From JACKHO01 sp041398745 (lineage in GTDB: Bacteria; Planctomycetota; Planctomycetia; Planctomycetales; Planctomycetaceae), in NCBI GenBank assembly GCA_041398745.1, contig JAWKUB010000009.1:1-64000 (forward strand): 64,000 bases of DNA, given 5' to 3'. Below are positions 53,491 through 62,963 of the stretch, piece after piece. A model generated the notes under the pieces. It ran no database searches, was not told the origin of the DNA, and was given only the letters and a program-made list of their open reading frames with translations. The first letter of the stretch is position 1. Every line of letters begins with the position of its first letter. A program made the position numbers and the translations under genes.

Positions 53491-54336
53491 ATGACCGAAC
53501 CCAGTCCTATTGCCGAAAAAGCGCCCGTCACTCACAGACGTCGCAAATGGATGTTGCTCGCGGCTGTTACACTGGTTTTGCTTTCATTTCCGATCTGGAA
53601 GGTCGCCACAAAACTGCTGGCAATCAAGACGTTGAATCAAAATGGTCGCCTCCACTTTGAAACGGCCTGGGATATGGTCGGATTGCGCCCTTCGATTTAC
53701 ACCGGCCCCGGTTCGCCCGAATGTCTTTCAAAAGTTGTCACACTTGGCACATTCGAGCATCTCCACTTCAGCCGCCCGGTCAATCAAGAAATGTTGAACG
53801 ACGCACTGGAAGCGAACCCAGTGTCGTTGATGACCATTGATGTTTCAGACTGGGAGAAGTTTCCAATTTCGACCAATGACGAACTGCAATGGATATTTGT
53901 CACGACGTCCCGATTCGATATCGAAACGGCGGATTGGCTCAACAGGTTCTCCAATTTGAAACAATTGGTCATTCATTGCGACACAGTCGAATTCGAAGCA
54001 GTCGAGAGTGTAATGGCCTCGCACGATTTGAAGATGCTCCTTATCAACGACGCCGTCACCTGGACCGGAAATATTGAAAGGCGAAGTACCTGTCCGGAAT
54101 TCGGAATCTCGGCCGGTAGTCTTTCCCTCGAGGAACTGTCGAAGGTGGCCTCGACTCTCGCCCCCGATGGTCAAGTCGAGGTCATCAAGTCAGACATCAA
54201 TTGCTGCAACTCCGAAGCGGTCGAGTTCCCCCCAGACGTACGCGTCGTGCTGCATCACTGCCGTATTTCCTGCATGGATGAATTTGAAGCCCTACAGGAG
54301 AAGTATCCCGACATCTGGTGCTTTGAATGCGAATAA
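53491..54336 (+). CDS. Membrane-anchored protein with degenerate leucine-rich repeats
   Basis: 281 residues. A basic N-terminus (HRRRKWMLL) leads into one helix (about 34-52), then an extracytoplasmic domain with weak leucine-rich repeat rhythm (FEHLHFSRPVNQEMLNDALE, RFSNLKQLVIHCDTVEFEA, SLSLEELSKVASTLAPDGQ). Similar small LRR-like proteins are common in Planctomycetes, with no known role. The start at 53491 has no strong SD. It follows the DUF1501 gene (34 bases) in the same direction. Confidence 0.6.
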   Translation: MTEPSPIAEKAPVTHRRRKWMLLAAVTLVLLSFPIWKVATKLLAIKTLNQNGRLHFETAWDMVGLRPSIYTGPGSPECLSKVVTLGTFEHLHFSRPVNQEMLNDALEANPVSLMTIDVSDWEKFPISTNDELQWIFVTTSRFDIETADWLNRFSNLKQLVIHCDTVEFEAVESVMASHDLKMLLINDAVTWTGNIERRSTCPEFGISAGSLSLEELSKVASTLAPDGQVEVIKSDINCCNSEAVEFPPDVRVVLHHCRISCMDEFEALQEKYPDIWCFECE

Positions 54337-54451
54337 CTGGCATTCGCAATGCACCATCTCAAAACTGATTGATCAGCCCCCGAATTCATCGATGAACTGG
54401 TATAATGAAGGCATTGGTCGTACAGATTGGTCCTTAAAGGAATCCTTTGAA

Positions 54452-55339
54452 ATGAACGCAGAGCAACTCCAAAAAATGCAAACGGCACCCGGGTTCATCG
54501 CGGCCCTCGATCAAAGTGGCGGTAGTACTCCCAAGGCACTGCGGCTCTATGGAATTGACGAGAGCACGTATTCGGGCGAAGAGGAAATGTTCGCCCTCGT
54601 ACATCAAATGCGGACTCGGATTATGACGAGTCCAAGTTTTGGTGGAGACCGCATTCTCGGTGCGATTCTGTTCGAAAACACCATGGATCGAAAAGTCGGG
54701 GACAAATTCACTGCGGCATACCTGTGGGAAGAGAAGCACATTGTCCCCTTCCTGAAAGTCGACAAAGGACTGACAGACCAACAGGACGGCGTACAACTTA
54801 TGAAGCCAATTCCCGGCCTCGACGCACTGCTTGAACGAGCCAAGCAGCGGGAGGTCTTCGGAACAAAAATGCGGTCGGTCATCAAGTCTGCGAATGCGGC
54901 AGGCATTGAGGCTGTGGTCAATCAGCAGTTTGACTTGGCCCGTCAAATTATTGCTGCTGGACTTGTTCCCATTGTCGAGCCGGAAGTCGACATCAACAGC
55001 GAATCCAAAGCCGAGTGCGAACAAATCCTGAAGCCACTATTGCTCAAACAACTGGACCAACTGAAAGAAGGACAGTTGGTGATGCTGAAATTGACTCTGC
55101 CTGATGAGGACAACTTCTACACCGAGTGCATCGAACACCCCAATGTCCTGAAGGTCGTCGCACTCTCCGGTGGTTACACCCGAGAAGATGCCAACGCTCT
55201 CCTGGCCCGCAACCACAACATGGTCGCCAGTTTCTCTCGCGCACTTACGGAAGGTTTGAAAGCCCAACTCACCGAGGAAGAGTTCGACAAGCTGCTCGAC
55301 GAATCCATCGGGAGTATTTATGCGGCGTCGATGACGTAG
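54452..55339 (+). CDS. fda: Class I fructose-1,6-bisphosphate aldolase
   Basis: 295 residues. It splits or forms fructose 1,6-bisphosphate through a Schiff base. The sequence is very close to the class I aldolase of Gram-positive bacteria (Staphylococcus Fda): GFIAALDQSGGSTPKALRLYG, RTRIMTSPSF, GAILFENTMD, PFLKVDKGL, IVEPEVDIN and LSGGYTREDANALL. The Schiff-base Lys is probably residue 213, in VMLKLTLP. AAAGGAA is about 9-10 bases before the ATG. The gene converges with a GNAT gene. The high similarity to Firmicutes enzymes could mean transfer, but conservation alone may explain it. Confidence 0.95.
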   Translation: MNAEQLQKMQTAPGFIAALDQSGGSTPKALRLYGIDESTYSGEEEMFALVHQMRTRIMTSPSFGGDRILGAILFENTMDRKVGDKFTAAYLWEEKHIVPFLKVDKGLTDQQDGVQLMKPIPGLDALLERAKQREVFGTKMRSVIKSANAAGIEAVVNQQFDLARQIIAAGLVPIVEPEVDINSESKAECEQILKPLLLKQLDQLKEGQLVMLKLTLPDEDNFYTECIEHPNVLKVVALSGGYTREDANALLARNHNMVASFSRALTEGLKAQLTEEEFDKLLDESIGSIYAASMT

Positions 55340-55345
55340 TGGCGC

Positions 55346-56200
55346 TCATCCCACCTCAAGGGTCGTAACTCCAAAGATTCGCCCATGGTCGAGTTCCGGC
55401 GGTGGTCCGAGGTACATGCGCACGCAGCCGAAGACTTCTTCCATTTGATGTTTTTGGCAGAGTTCCAGTGCGGCACGATTGTTGTCAGGAGCGTCGAGAA
55501 AAATCGGTCCACCCGCTGACTCCAGTTGCAAGGCTTGGAACAGTGCATCGGCAATGTCGAGGGAATCGGCGAACAGCGGTCCGATTTTCCAGCCGACAAT
55601 GCAGGGGCGCATCACACCAAATCCCTGGAGTGAACCGTCGCGCACGTAACCGAGCGACACAGCCCCGGGTTGATTCAACCACTTCGCGAGATACTCTTCT
55701 CGTCGTGCGGGAAAACAGCACCTGTCATAGTCCGCAACCGCTACAATGCTCACGGAATCCAGTGGCACAACATGGGCCGAACGAGACGCGCCTGCCGGTG
55801 TTGCATTCAACTGAAAGCGGCGATGCCGAGTGAACGGTTGAAATCCGCCCTTTTGATAAAACGGGACCATGGCGTCGACGCCATCGAGGCCAATCGTGCC
55901 ACCACTTTTCAGACGAGACAAGAGTTTGTCGTGGCGGGCGAACCAGAGCTGCGTGCCGAGTCCCTGTCCCCGATATGCCTTGTCGATAATAAACAGCCCC
56001 ATAAATCCAAAATCGTCACTGTGACGAATAATGGCACCGCCCCCGAGAAATCTCTCACCATCGGAGGTCGCCAGAAATCCTTCAGGATCGAGTTGCCAGA
56101 AACATTCCGCGTCATTGAGTCCGGGATTCCAGCCCTCATCATTGGCCCAACTGACCAAACGCTGAACCTCCGGGAATGTCATGGAGCGGATTTCAGGCAT
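55346..56200 (-). CDS. GNAT N-acetyltransferase with second domain
   Basis: 284 residues. The N-terminal GNAT domain has the acetyl-CoA loop in IIDKAYRGQGLGTQLWFARH (about 82-101) and a beta-alpha stretch DAMVPFYQKGGFQPF. The C-terminal 130 residues form a second GNAT-like domain, as in YitH-type proteins (IADALFQALQLESAGGPIFL, then ALELCQKHQMEEVF). The target is unknown. The start at 56200 (MPEIRSMT) has AGGATTCCCG 3-8 bases upstream. It follows the antiporter gene by 65 bases on the same strand, so co-transcription is possible. Confidence 0.82.
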   Translation of the reverse strand: MPEIRSMTFPEVQRLVSWANDEGWNPGLNDAECFWQLDPEGFLATSDGERFLGGGAIIRHSDDFGFMGLFIIDKAYRGQGLGTQLWFARHDKLLSRLKSGGTIGLDGVDAMVPFYQKGGFQPFTRHRRFQLNATPAGASRSAHVVPLDSVSIVAVADYDRCCFPARREEYLAKWLNQPGAVSLGYVRDGSLQGFGVMRPCIVGWKIGPLFADSLDIADALFQALQLESAGGPIFLDAPDNNRAALELCQKHQMEEVFGCVRMYLGPPPELDHGRIFGVTTLEVG

Positions 56201-56265
56201 GGCGGGAATCCTGCTTTTTGCTGTGTGAGTGGTCAGTTTGGCAGATGCCTTTGCCGAGTTCCTCA

Positions 56266-57969
56266 CTACTCATCAAGGTAGTAATTCCAATCGTTGAACT
56301 GGTCACCAACGTGGATGAGTTCGTCGGCATGAGTTGGTGATCGAATACCGTATAATTGCTGCTGAATAGCGGGATCGCTGCCAATTGAAGCAGCCAGCGC
56401 TCCCAACACTCGAAGGTGCTGCTCGGGCATACTGTCGGGCGTGAGAATCAGCACCATGCAGTGCACGGGTCGACCATCGGGGGAGTCAAGCGGCAGCCCG
56501 CCCTGATTAATTCCCATCGCTCCCACAATGGAATCTCCACCAGGGATCCGTGCGTGCGGCAGGGCCAAACCTTCTCCGACACAACTGCTGGACAATGTCT
56601 CAGCCTCGAGCACTTTCTGCACAATGGTTTCTTCATCAAGCGAAAGCGACTGAGTTCGCAACGTCAGTGATACCAGTTGCCTGATGGCACTTTCCTTATC
56701 CGGCCCAACCAGTTCGGTGGTAATGTTATGTTCGGACAGGAAGTCGAGAATACGTGCCCGGTCGCGTCCAAAGTCGCCGGAATGTCTAAGCGCCTGACGA
56801 GTCAGAATGGGGCCGATGGCTTCGTTGAGTAATACCATTGCCAGGACGACCGCCAGAAACAGTTCGCTGATCGAAGCAAATGCTGTATCCTCGGAAACCA
56901 GCAGCATGAGGCCGACGGCAAGCCCCGCCTGCGGGATGAGAGAGAGGCCAATCCAGCGTCGTAGTCGATCGGTCGCTCCGGCCAGTCGCATCGACAGAAA
57001 TCCCGCCGATGTCTTGCCAATCAGTCGCCCGGTGAATGTCATCAGGGCGAGGAATCCACCCAGCAGCAGCGGTTCGAATTCCAGCTCCATTCCGGCGACC
57101 GTGAAGAACACCGCAAAAATGGCGGGCTCAAAACTATCGAAGACGCGGTGTCCCAACTCCTGCTTGTGGGGCGTGACATTGGCCAGTGTTACGCCGAGTG
57201 TCAGACAGGCCAGCAGCACAGATAATCCGAAGTAGTGTGACAGTCCGGCGGTCAACAATATGGCAATGAGCGAAAACGCAGAAAGTCGGTCGGTTCTCAC
57301 CACCCGTCGCGTGGCACCAATCAACAACAGGCCGACGGCAAATCCCATCAGAATGCTGAATACAATTTGCGTCAGTGGCTGGAGCAGACCTTGAATAAGG
57401 TTGTGATCTCCCGGCACCAGTGAAGCCCGCGCAATGGTGCGTGCCAGCTCGAATAGAATAATGCACGACAAATTGTTCAGCGCCACAGCAGCGATGAGCG
57501 TGGTGACGAACGATCCGCGTGACGCGGTTTCTTTGACGAGCGCCAACACCGTCGCCGGCGCGGTCGAAATGGCAATGGTCGCCAGCAGCAGAGAGACCGT
57601 CCACTCAGTGTCGGTGAAGAGATACAGCATCCCAAAGACGACTGCTGGCGTGAGCGTCGACTCCAGCAGCATCAGCAGGAGCAATCGATTTCGAGCCGCG
57701 CGCAGACGCTGAAACTCCAAATGACTCCCGACCGCAACTGCCATCAAACCCAGCGCAAAATCGACCAAAGGATCAAGCTGATGCAGTCCATCGAGAGACA
57801 GCACATTCAGCACCGCCGGGCCAATGAGCACCCCAATCAGAATTTGCCCGGTCACCGACGGCAGCTTCAGCAACTTCGCCAGACTGCCCGAGAGCGTACC
57901 GGCGACGAGAATTACCGCCAGGACGAGTAAGACGTTTGCCTCATCCAACATGTCATCACCGGTGTCCAT
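56266..57969 (-). CDS. CPA2-type cation:proton antiporter fused to a PTS EIIA domain
   Basis: 567 residues. The first 400 residues form a CPA2 (Kef/NapA-like) transporter: about 12 helices, the LPSVTGQILIGVLIGPAVLN motif, and mid-protein helices (GLSVLLACLTLGVTLANVTP). The tail from about 412 is a PTS EIIA type-2 domain, with the phosphoryl-accepting His at about 472 (ALPHARIPG). Fusions of this kind could couple ion exchange to PTS-type phosphorylation or metabolite state, an inference. The start at 57969 (MDTGDD) is chosen; ATG 57990 would add 7 residues. The GNAT gene follows downstream. Confidence 0.88.
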   Translation of the reverse strand: MDTGDDMLDEANVLLVLAVILVAGTLSGSLAKLLKLPSVTGQILIGVLIGPAVLNVLSLDGLHQLDPLVDFALGLMAVAVGSHLEFQRLRAARNRLLLLMLLESTLTPAVVFGMLYLFTDTEWTVSLLLATIAISTAPATVLALVKETASRGSFVTTLIAAVALNNLSCIILFELARTIARASLVPGDHNLIQGLLQPLTQIVFSILMGFAVGLLLIGATRRVVRTDRLSAFSLIAILLTAGLSHYFGLSVLLACLTLGVTLANVTPHKQELGHRVFDSFEPAIFAVFFTVAGMELEFEPLLLGGFLALMTFTGRLIGKTSAGFLSMRLAGATDRLRRWIGLSLIPQAGLAVGLMLLVSEDTAFASISELFLAVVLAMVLLNEAIGPILTRQALRHSGDFGRDRARILDFLSEHNITTELVGPDKESAIRQLVSLTLRTQSLSLDEETIVQKVLEAETLSSSCVGEGLALPHARIPGGDSIVGAMGINQGGLPLDSPDGRPVHCMVLILTPDSMPEQHLRVLGALAASIGSDPAIQQQLYGIRSPTHADELIHVGDQFNDWNYYLDE

Positions 57970-58873
57970 TCCCAAGTTGAACCAACGCAATACGTTAACG
58001 TTGCGAAAGACTGAATACCTGAATCAACGCCGGGGAGCAATGCAAAATGGAAATCAGAGTTGAGGGTGCGTTGTTTTCATGTGCCAGGCCTGCATCGCAC
58101 AGCAGGGCAAGCATGCAGGCGTAACTCCCTCCTGCCATTATTTCCTGATCAAAGAGTACGGACATTGTGTGACACAGGCTGCTTGCCAGCCCGTGCTTCC
58201 GCCTAAATAAGACAAAGAGACGACGAATGTAAGAATCACTTCTGCTGCCGCGGAACAGTCTCGCGGCTGCTTCACCAGACATTCCCCGAGGTCTACGCAT
58301 GAGGTCCACGAAAAGCACAAAATGCACGAAACTGATCAACTGCTCTTCGCGGCCTTTCGTGTTCTCTAGTGGCAATTCCAAGACAATGCAATTTGCAGTG
58401 CCTAACGAGGGCTCGCTTCGATTGGCGAAAGAATAGAAACGCTGAGAGCGCTGAGGTCGCGGAGAACAAAGGAGATCCCCCAATCCTCGGCGTACTCTGC
58501 GTTTCAAAATGATTAAAGTTGAGAACAACCGTAAGACACGCCCCAGGCCCACCTTCCTCGGCATGTCAGCTTGCTTTTTCGTGTCTTTTTGTGCTTCTTT
58601 GTGGCAATTCTCAAACCACGAACAGAAAATCGAGTCGCGACTCTGGGTGAGCATCTCCATAATGCCACGGATTCAAGGATTTGGAATTACGTTCCGTCGC
58701 CGGCCGGCTCATAGAATGGGAGAACCTTGGGTCGCCCATTCAGTTGAGAACGCACTTCCGACCTGATTTTCATCAAGTCACCGTAAGCGGATATGCTCAA
58801 TCCCACCCGGTCCGGTTGCGCCGATGCGTTCTGCGTTGCCATGGCCGACCCACTCCACAGTGACTGTAGCGGC
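57970..58873. other. Long spacer with repeats
   Basis: About 900 bases with no convincing gene. Open minus-strand frames (e.g. 57995-58660) have runs such as KRRVRRGLGDLLCSPRPQRS and FVHFVLFVDLMRRP that mark low-complexity spacer repeats (GAGAGCGCTGAGG, GTGCTTTTCGTGG classes). A diverged family A stem (GCCTGCAT 58088-58095 / ATGCAGGC 58113-58120) is present. Confidence 0.6.
58088..58120. repeat. Diverged family A stem-loop
   Basis: GCCTGCAT (58088-58095) and ATGCAGGC (58113-58120) around CGCACAGCAGGGCAAGC. The loop keeps the CAGCAGGG part seen at 14302 and 17391. Confidence 0.5.
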
Positions 58874-59260
58874 TCACTCTGTGACGGCGGGTGTTGTTTT
58901 CATGCGCCGCTTTTCCCAAAACGATACGCCCAAACTCCAGATTGCGATTTGAAGCCCTCCGAAAGACGTGTAGCACAGGCATGAAATCGCTTTGATGGAC
59001 GCGTCATTCACACGCAGGAATGTGATCATGCCTTCTTTTGAAAGGTCTTTCGCGGTAATTGCATGGTAGTAGTACATTCCAGCAGTGATCGCAGCAACCG
59101 CCAGTCCGCTTAAGAGTGAAGCCGCGATCCCCACAGCAAAAATGCGTCCTCGCCACTTGCTGAAATGGACGTGTCGAGTCCGTGACAAAATCAGCATGGC
59201 AACGGGAAATGCCACAAGCAGCGTCAGATTAATCGCAAGCTGAATGTATAAGATGTCCAA
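58874..59260 (-). CDS. Small membrane protein of unknown function
   Basis: 128 residues. Three hydrophobic helices (about 8-27, 38-62 and 91-113), with charged ends. Not recognised. The start codon is TTG at 59260, with AGGA about 9 bases before it, in AGGATTCAGCACC. It reads MDILYIQLAINL. It is divergent from the asparagine-synthase-like gene, with the CGTTCCCAAGCT hairpin between. Length and composition support a real gene, but there is no homologue to name. Confidence 0.6.
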   Translation of the reverse strand: MDILYIQLAINLTLLVAFPVAMLILSRTRHVHFSKWRGRIFAVGIAASLLSGLAVAAITAGMYYYHAITAKDLSKEGMITFLRVNDASIKAISCLCYTSFGGLQIAIWSLGVSFWEKRRMKTTPAVTE

Positions 59261-59339
59261 GGTGCTGAATCCTTTGTCCTCTCATTCTACTTGCGTCCCT
59301 CCCCTCACGCGACGACAATCCGAAGATTATCTATTCCTT

Positions 59340-59365
59340 CGTTCCCAAGCTCCAGCTTGGGAACG
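59340..59365. repeat. CGTTCCCAAGCT hairpin repeat (family E)
   Basis: CGTTCCCAAGCT (59340-59351) CC AGCTTGGGAACG (59354-59365): a perfect 12-base stem with a 2-base loop. This type of repeat is widespread in Cyanobacteria and Planctomycetes. It lies just upstream of the asparagine-synthase-like gene, inside a longer open frame, and argues for the later start of that gene. Confidence 0.85.
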
Positions 59366-59401
59366 CCATTGCCGCGTCATTCATCATTCCCAAGGTTTGT
59401 C

Positions 59402-60733
59402 ATGTCTGTTGTCCCCGTTGAACGTGTTGTCGATTTGCTGGATCCTGGTGCGAATGTCATTTTGAACATGAGTGTCGAGGAAGCGGTTGAGCGGGTTGGG
59501 TCGGGTGATGTTTCCAAAGTGCGCGAAATTGATGGGCAGTTTGCGCTCATGCATCGACGCGGGATTTCGATTCGCATGGCCCGGTCGATTGCACGTCCCA
59601 TGCGATTCTTCCTCGCCAAGCGTGCCGAGGGGCCGTGCCTGGTGGTGGCGGAACGGATGGATGAAATCCGGGCGTTTCTGGAGTCGGAAGGACTGGGTGA
59701 TCAGTTTCATCCTTCGTACACCCGCATGGTGCCGGCGCACCATGTCATGGAACTCACCCTCGTCGGCTGCCCCGATCCCCGCCCCACAACCATCCGGTAC
59801 TTCACGCCACAACAAAACCGCTGGAAGGCCGACCTGGATGAAATTGGACGCCGGTACATTGAGGCAGTGAGCCATGAAATCGACTGCTGGCTCAATCAAA
59901 TTGATGATCGCGAACCCATTGGCGTGCTGTTCTCAGGCGGCATCGACAGTGGGGCGGTGTTCCTGCTGGTGCACCATGCCATTGTGAAACGAGGACAGGC
60001 ACCACAGCGACTGAAAGCGTTTACACTGTCGCTGGAAGAAGGCGGCGCCGATCTGCAACAGGCCCGGGACTTTCTCGATCAACTCGACATGGGCCTGTTC
60101 CTGGAACCTATCCAGGTGAGCCGCGAGGACTTGGATATCCGGGCGGCCATTCGCATTACGGAAGACTACAAACCGCTCGACGTGCAGTCGGCCACGGCAG
60201 GCGTCGCCGTGTGCAAAGAAATCCGGCGACGCTATCCCGACTGGAAGTACCTGGTCGACGGTGACGGCGGTGATGAAAATCTGAAGGACTATCCCATCGA
60301 GGCGAATCCTGAGCTGACGGTTCGCAGCGTGCTGAACAATTTGATGCTCTACCACGAAGGCTGGGGCGTGAATGCGGTCAAGCATTCACAAACCTATTCC
60401 GGCGGACAAAGCCGAGGCCACGTACGAACCTACGCACCCGCCCGGCATTTCGGATTCGAAGGCTTCAGCCCCTACACGTTGCCGAACGTCATCGAAGTCT
60501 CGGAAGGAATTCCGTTCATCGAACTCACCGACTGGAGCCACGACAAGCTCTACGCACTCAAGGGAGAAATTGTCCGCCGCGGCGTTGAACAAGTTACCGG
60601 TCTCACCATGCCCGTCTTCGAAAAACGCCGCTTTCAGGAAGGCGCGGTGACTCCGGGAACCTTCAACGAACTCTTCCCACAAGACGAAACCACCTACCGC
60701 AGGATTTTTGACGAGGAGTTTCTGCGAGTTTAG
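59402..60733 (+). CDS. Asparagine-synthase-like ATP-dependent amidoligase
   Basis: 443 residues. An asparagine-synthase PP-loop domain is present: SGGIDSG (178-184) and LVDGDGGDEN near 318. The N-terminal 150 residues look like a diverged GATase-II fold (DGQFALMHRRGISIRMARSI) but lack the catalytic Cys at position 2, so free ammonia or another amine is more likely the nucleophile. This pattern occurs in lactam/lasso-peptide cyclases and amide-ligase clusters. The start at 59402 has AAGG 7-9 bases upstream; the upstream frame runs through a hairpin repeat. A C39-like peptidase and a RimK-like ligase lie about 1.4-2.2 kb further on, with an opposite-strand gene between. Confidence 0.82.
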   Translation: MSVVPVERVVDLLDPGANVILNMSVEEAVERVGSGDVSKVREIDGQFALMHRRGISIRMARSIARPMRFFLAKRAEGPCLVVAERMDEIRAFLESEGLGDQFHPSYTRMVPAHHVMELTLVGCPDPRPTTIRYFTPQQNRWKADLDEIGRRYIEAVSHEIDCWLNQIDDREPIGVLFSGGIDSGAVFLLVHHAIVKRGQAPQRLKAFTLSLEEGGADLQQARDFLDQLDMGLFLEPIQVSREDLDIRAAIRITEDYKPLDVQSATAGVAVCKEIRRRYPDWKYLVDGDGGDENLKDYPIEANPELTVRSVLNNLMLYHEGWGVNAVKHSQTYSGGQSRGHVRTYAPARHFGFEGFSPYTLPNVIEVSEGIPFIELTDWSHDKLYALKGEIVRRGVEQVTGLTMPVFEKRRFQEGAVTPGTFNELFPQDETTYRRIFDEEFLRV

Positions 60734-60748
60734 GAGTTTCAGCTTCAG

Positions 60749-61849
60749 CTACTTGACCAACTCCGCGATTTTCTCGTGGCCGACCCGTGTGTGTAGCAAT
60801 ATTAGCAGTGGCCCCATTGGCGTGCATAATGCTCCGCCGGTCTCCTGTTCCAGCCAAGGCCCAAGTTCTGGCGTATTCGTCAATTTGGCGGCCATGAGGA
60901 AGGGAGTCAGTTCGGGCGTAATGTGCTTGCGAACATTGTAAGCCCGAAGTTCAATCGTGTTCTTTGCGTCAACCTTTGACTGAAGTATTAGCAGCCCATC
61001 GCGGACGTACCAATCTAATTGCGAGGCAGCGCACAGCGCCGAAAGATGATTAAGAACGGTATCAGTTCCCGCTGGCGGCACCGACGTGGTTGACAGTTCG
61101 ATTTTTTCGTCCGACAGAGACTTACGGTCAATGAGAAAGTTGACGCCTTGCAACAGGGCCTGGACCTGTTCTTCCAGAGACATTTCAGCAGAGGCAAACT
61201 GAAACTTCTTTTTAAGCAGCAATTGGGTTCGGGGGTCGAAATAGGTTGGGGCACGACCGCTCAGCGCTCGTTCGACTTCTGAAAAGAACACGACCATCTC
61301 GTCGTGTCCGATAGCCGTTTGGCTGATCGAGATACTCGTCGGTGTAATCGCCAGCACTTCACCTTCACCGGTTCCGCCATTGAGCCAGCCAGCATCTATG
61401 GTTGACGTCACGTGGATAGCGTCAGCCAATTCCGCTTCACTTGTCAGTGCTCCCTGAATTCCCTTTAGCGAGTAGGTCACGTTGAACAAACCGTCTTCTC
61501 CCTTGATATGGGAGACAATCCTCACCTCCATTCCGTTCGACAACAGATACATGCCGTGCAGACTCGCAATTCGTTGCAAAGCAGGAAACAGAGGCACAGA
61601 ATTGAGTTCCAGCGTGTCTCTTGCCCCTTCAATTCCTTCCGCTTCAAGGGCCGCCATGTCCACCGAAATCTTCATCCCAATGGCTTCGATTTCTTTGACA
61701 ATTCCCTCGACCACGGGCTGGTCTTCCCACTTGAGAGTCACCTTTTTGATGAGCTTGGGGTTCGGTCGAGGAGCCGCCTGCGATGTTCCTGGCACCATGG
61801 TGAAACAGCCAACAGCCACTAGCAGAGCACAAATTCGAATCACGGCCAT
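60749..61849 (-). CDS. Secreted protein with secretin/TonB N-terminal-like domain
   Basis: 366 residues. A signal peptide (about 1-25, ending SQAAP) is followed by two repeats like the STN/secretin N-terminal fold: KLIKKVTLKWEDQPVVEGIV with KISVDMAALEAEGI, and later LLLKKKFQFASAEMSLEEQV with VNFLIDRKSLSDEKIEL. Such proteins in Planctomycetes are usually outside the inner membrane and of unknown function. The start at 61849 gives a good signal peptide; ATGs at 61864 and 61876 are also possible. It lies on the opposite strand between the amidoligase and the C39-like gene and is probably not part of that operon. Confidence 0.7.
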   Translation of the reverse strand: MAVIRICALLVAVGCFTMVPGTSQAAPRPNPKLIKKVTLKWEDQPVVEGIVKEIEAIGMKISVDMAALEAEGIEGARDTLELNSVPLFPALQRIASLHGMYLLSNGMEVRIVSHIKGEDGLFNVTYSLKGIQGALTSEAELADAIHVTSTIDAGWLNGGTGEGEVLAITPTSISISQTAIGHDEMVVFFSEVERALSGRAPTYFDPRTQLLLKKKFQFASAEMSLEEQVQALLQGVNFLIDRKSLSDEKIELSTTSVPPAGTDTVLNHLSALCAASQLDWYVRDGLLILQSKVDAKNTIELRAYNVRKHITPELTPFLMAAKLTNTPELGPWLEQETGGALCTPMGPLLILLHTRVGHEKIAELVK

Positions 61850-62120
61850 ACCCTCACAGATCATTTTCAACAGCATTGCCCGAGAATCCAAGCGACCGCC
61901 CGGCAGGCAAATTGACTATATCAATTCGCCCCAACAGCCAACAGCTCTTTGACATGTTTTGAGCAACCGCCTCTCGCCAAACAGAATCACTGCCTCTGGG
62001 CGAATCTTTCTCTTCGCAATGTGTCGGGGGAACGCTACACTCCGCGCGCATGCCCGAGAGCATGAATTCTGGACCCGCTTCCCAGATGCAACTCGGCGCT
62101 GCGTTCCCCTGAGTGCACCA

Positions 62121-62876
62121 ATGCACGAACAGCTTCGACTCGAAATCCAACCCCAACCTGACGACACTACCTGCGGCCCGACGTGCCTTCACGCCGTTTA
62201 TCGCTACTTCGGCGACGATATTTCCCTGGAAGAAGTCATCAGTGAAACGCCCCGGCTGGATCATGGGGGAACACTAGCTGGCCTGCTGGGCTCGCACGCC
62301 CTGCAACGCGGGTATCAGGCCACCCTGTACACCTACGACATTGACGTGTTTGATCCCACCTGGTTCAAAGCCTATCACAAGACTCCCAGACAACATGGCG
62401 GCGAAGCATGTGTGCCACTCATCGACAAACTCAAGGCCGAGCAAGACGCGAGAAAAAGCACGCGCATTGATTTGGCCTGCGAGGCTTACATTGACTTTCT
62501 CGAACTAGGCGGCCGCATCCTCATGCGAGACTTGAGTTCCCAGCTCATTCGGGACTTCCTGCGCCGGGAAATCCCCATTCTGACGGGACTCAGTTCGACC
62601 TACCTGTACCGGCACCCACGCGAAATTAACCCAGAGAACGTGGATGACGACATTCGTGGCGTGCCCCAAGGCCACTTCGTAGTGCTCTGCGGCTATGACA
62701 CGCAACATCGCATGGTTCAGATTGCCGATCCTTACGAACGCAACCCGCTGGGCGAAGCACACTACTACACAGTTGGACTCAGCCGACTCGTCTGTGCCAT
62801 TCTACTGGGTGCACTCACACTGGATGCCAACCTGCTACTTATTGAACCGCAATCGAATCAGGAGACGCCGCCATAA
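62121..62876 (+). CDS. C39-like (papain-fold) cysteine peptidase
   Basis: 251 residues. The C39 signature is clear: catalytic Cys18 in DDTTCGPTCLHAVYRYFGDD, His185 in QGHFVVLCGYD, and Asp203 in IADPYERN. C39 peptidases cleave leader peptides after a double glycine or process peptide tags; here it is not fused to an ABC transporter. No signal peptide. The start at 62121 (MHEQLRLEI) lacks a strong SD; the frame is open to 61959, but that part looks non-coding. It is followed 87 bases later by a RimK-like ligase on the same strand, consistent with a peptide-modification or amide-ligation cluster. Confidence 0.85.
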   Translation: MHEQLRLEIQPQPDDTTCGPTCLHAVYRYFGDDISLEEVISETPRLDHGGTLAGLLGSHALQRGYQATLYTYDIDVFDPTWFKAYHKTPRQHGGEACVPLIDKLKAEQDARKSTRIDLACEAYIDFLELGGRILMRDLSSQLIRDFLRREIPILTGLSSTYLYRHPREINPENVDDDIRGVPQGHFVVLCGYDTQHRMVQIADPYERNPLGEAHYYTVGLSRLVCAILLGALTLDANLLLIEPQSNQETPP

Positions 62877-62963
62877 GACCGGCCACTTTGTCGGCTACTT
62901 TTCCAGGCCGCCAACTGACTCCTCGTACTCCACCTGTCTCTATGAACACACCGAGGCAATACC

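Noticed and set aside
57995..58660. Minus-strand open frame of about 220 residues
   Set aside because: The translation consists of low-complexity spacer repeat products (KRRVRRGLGDLL, FVHFVLFVDLM) and is not protein-like; no ribosome site.
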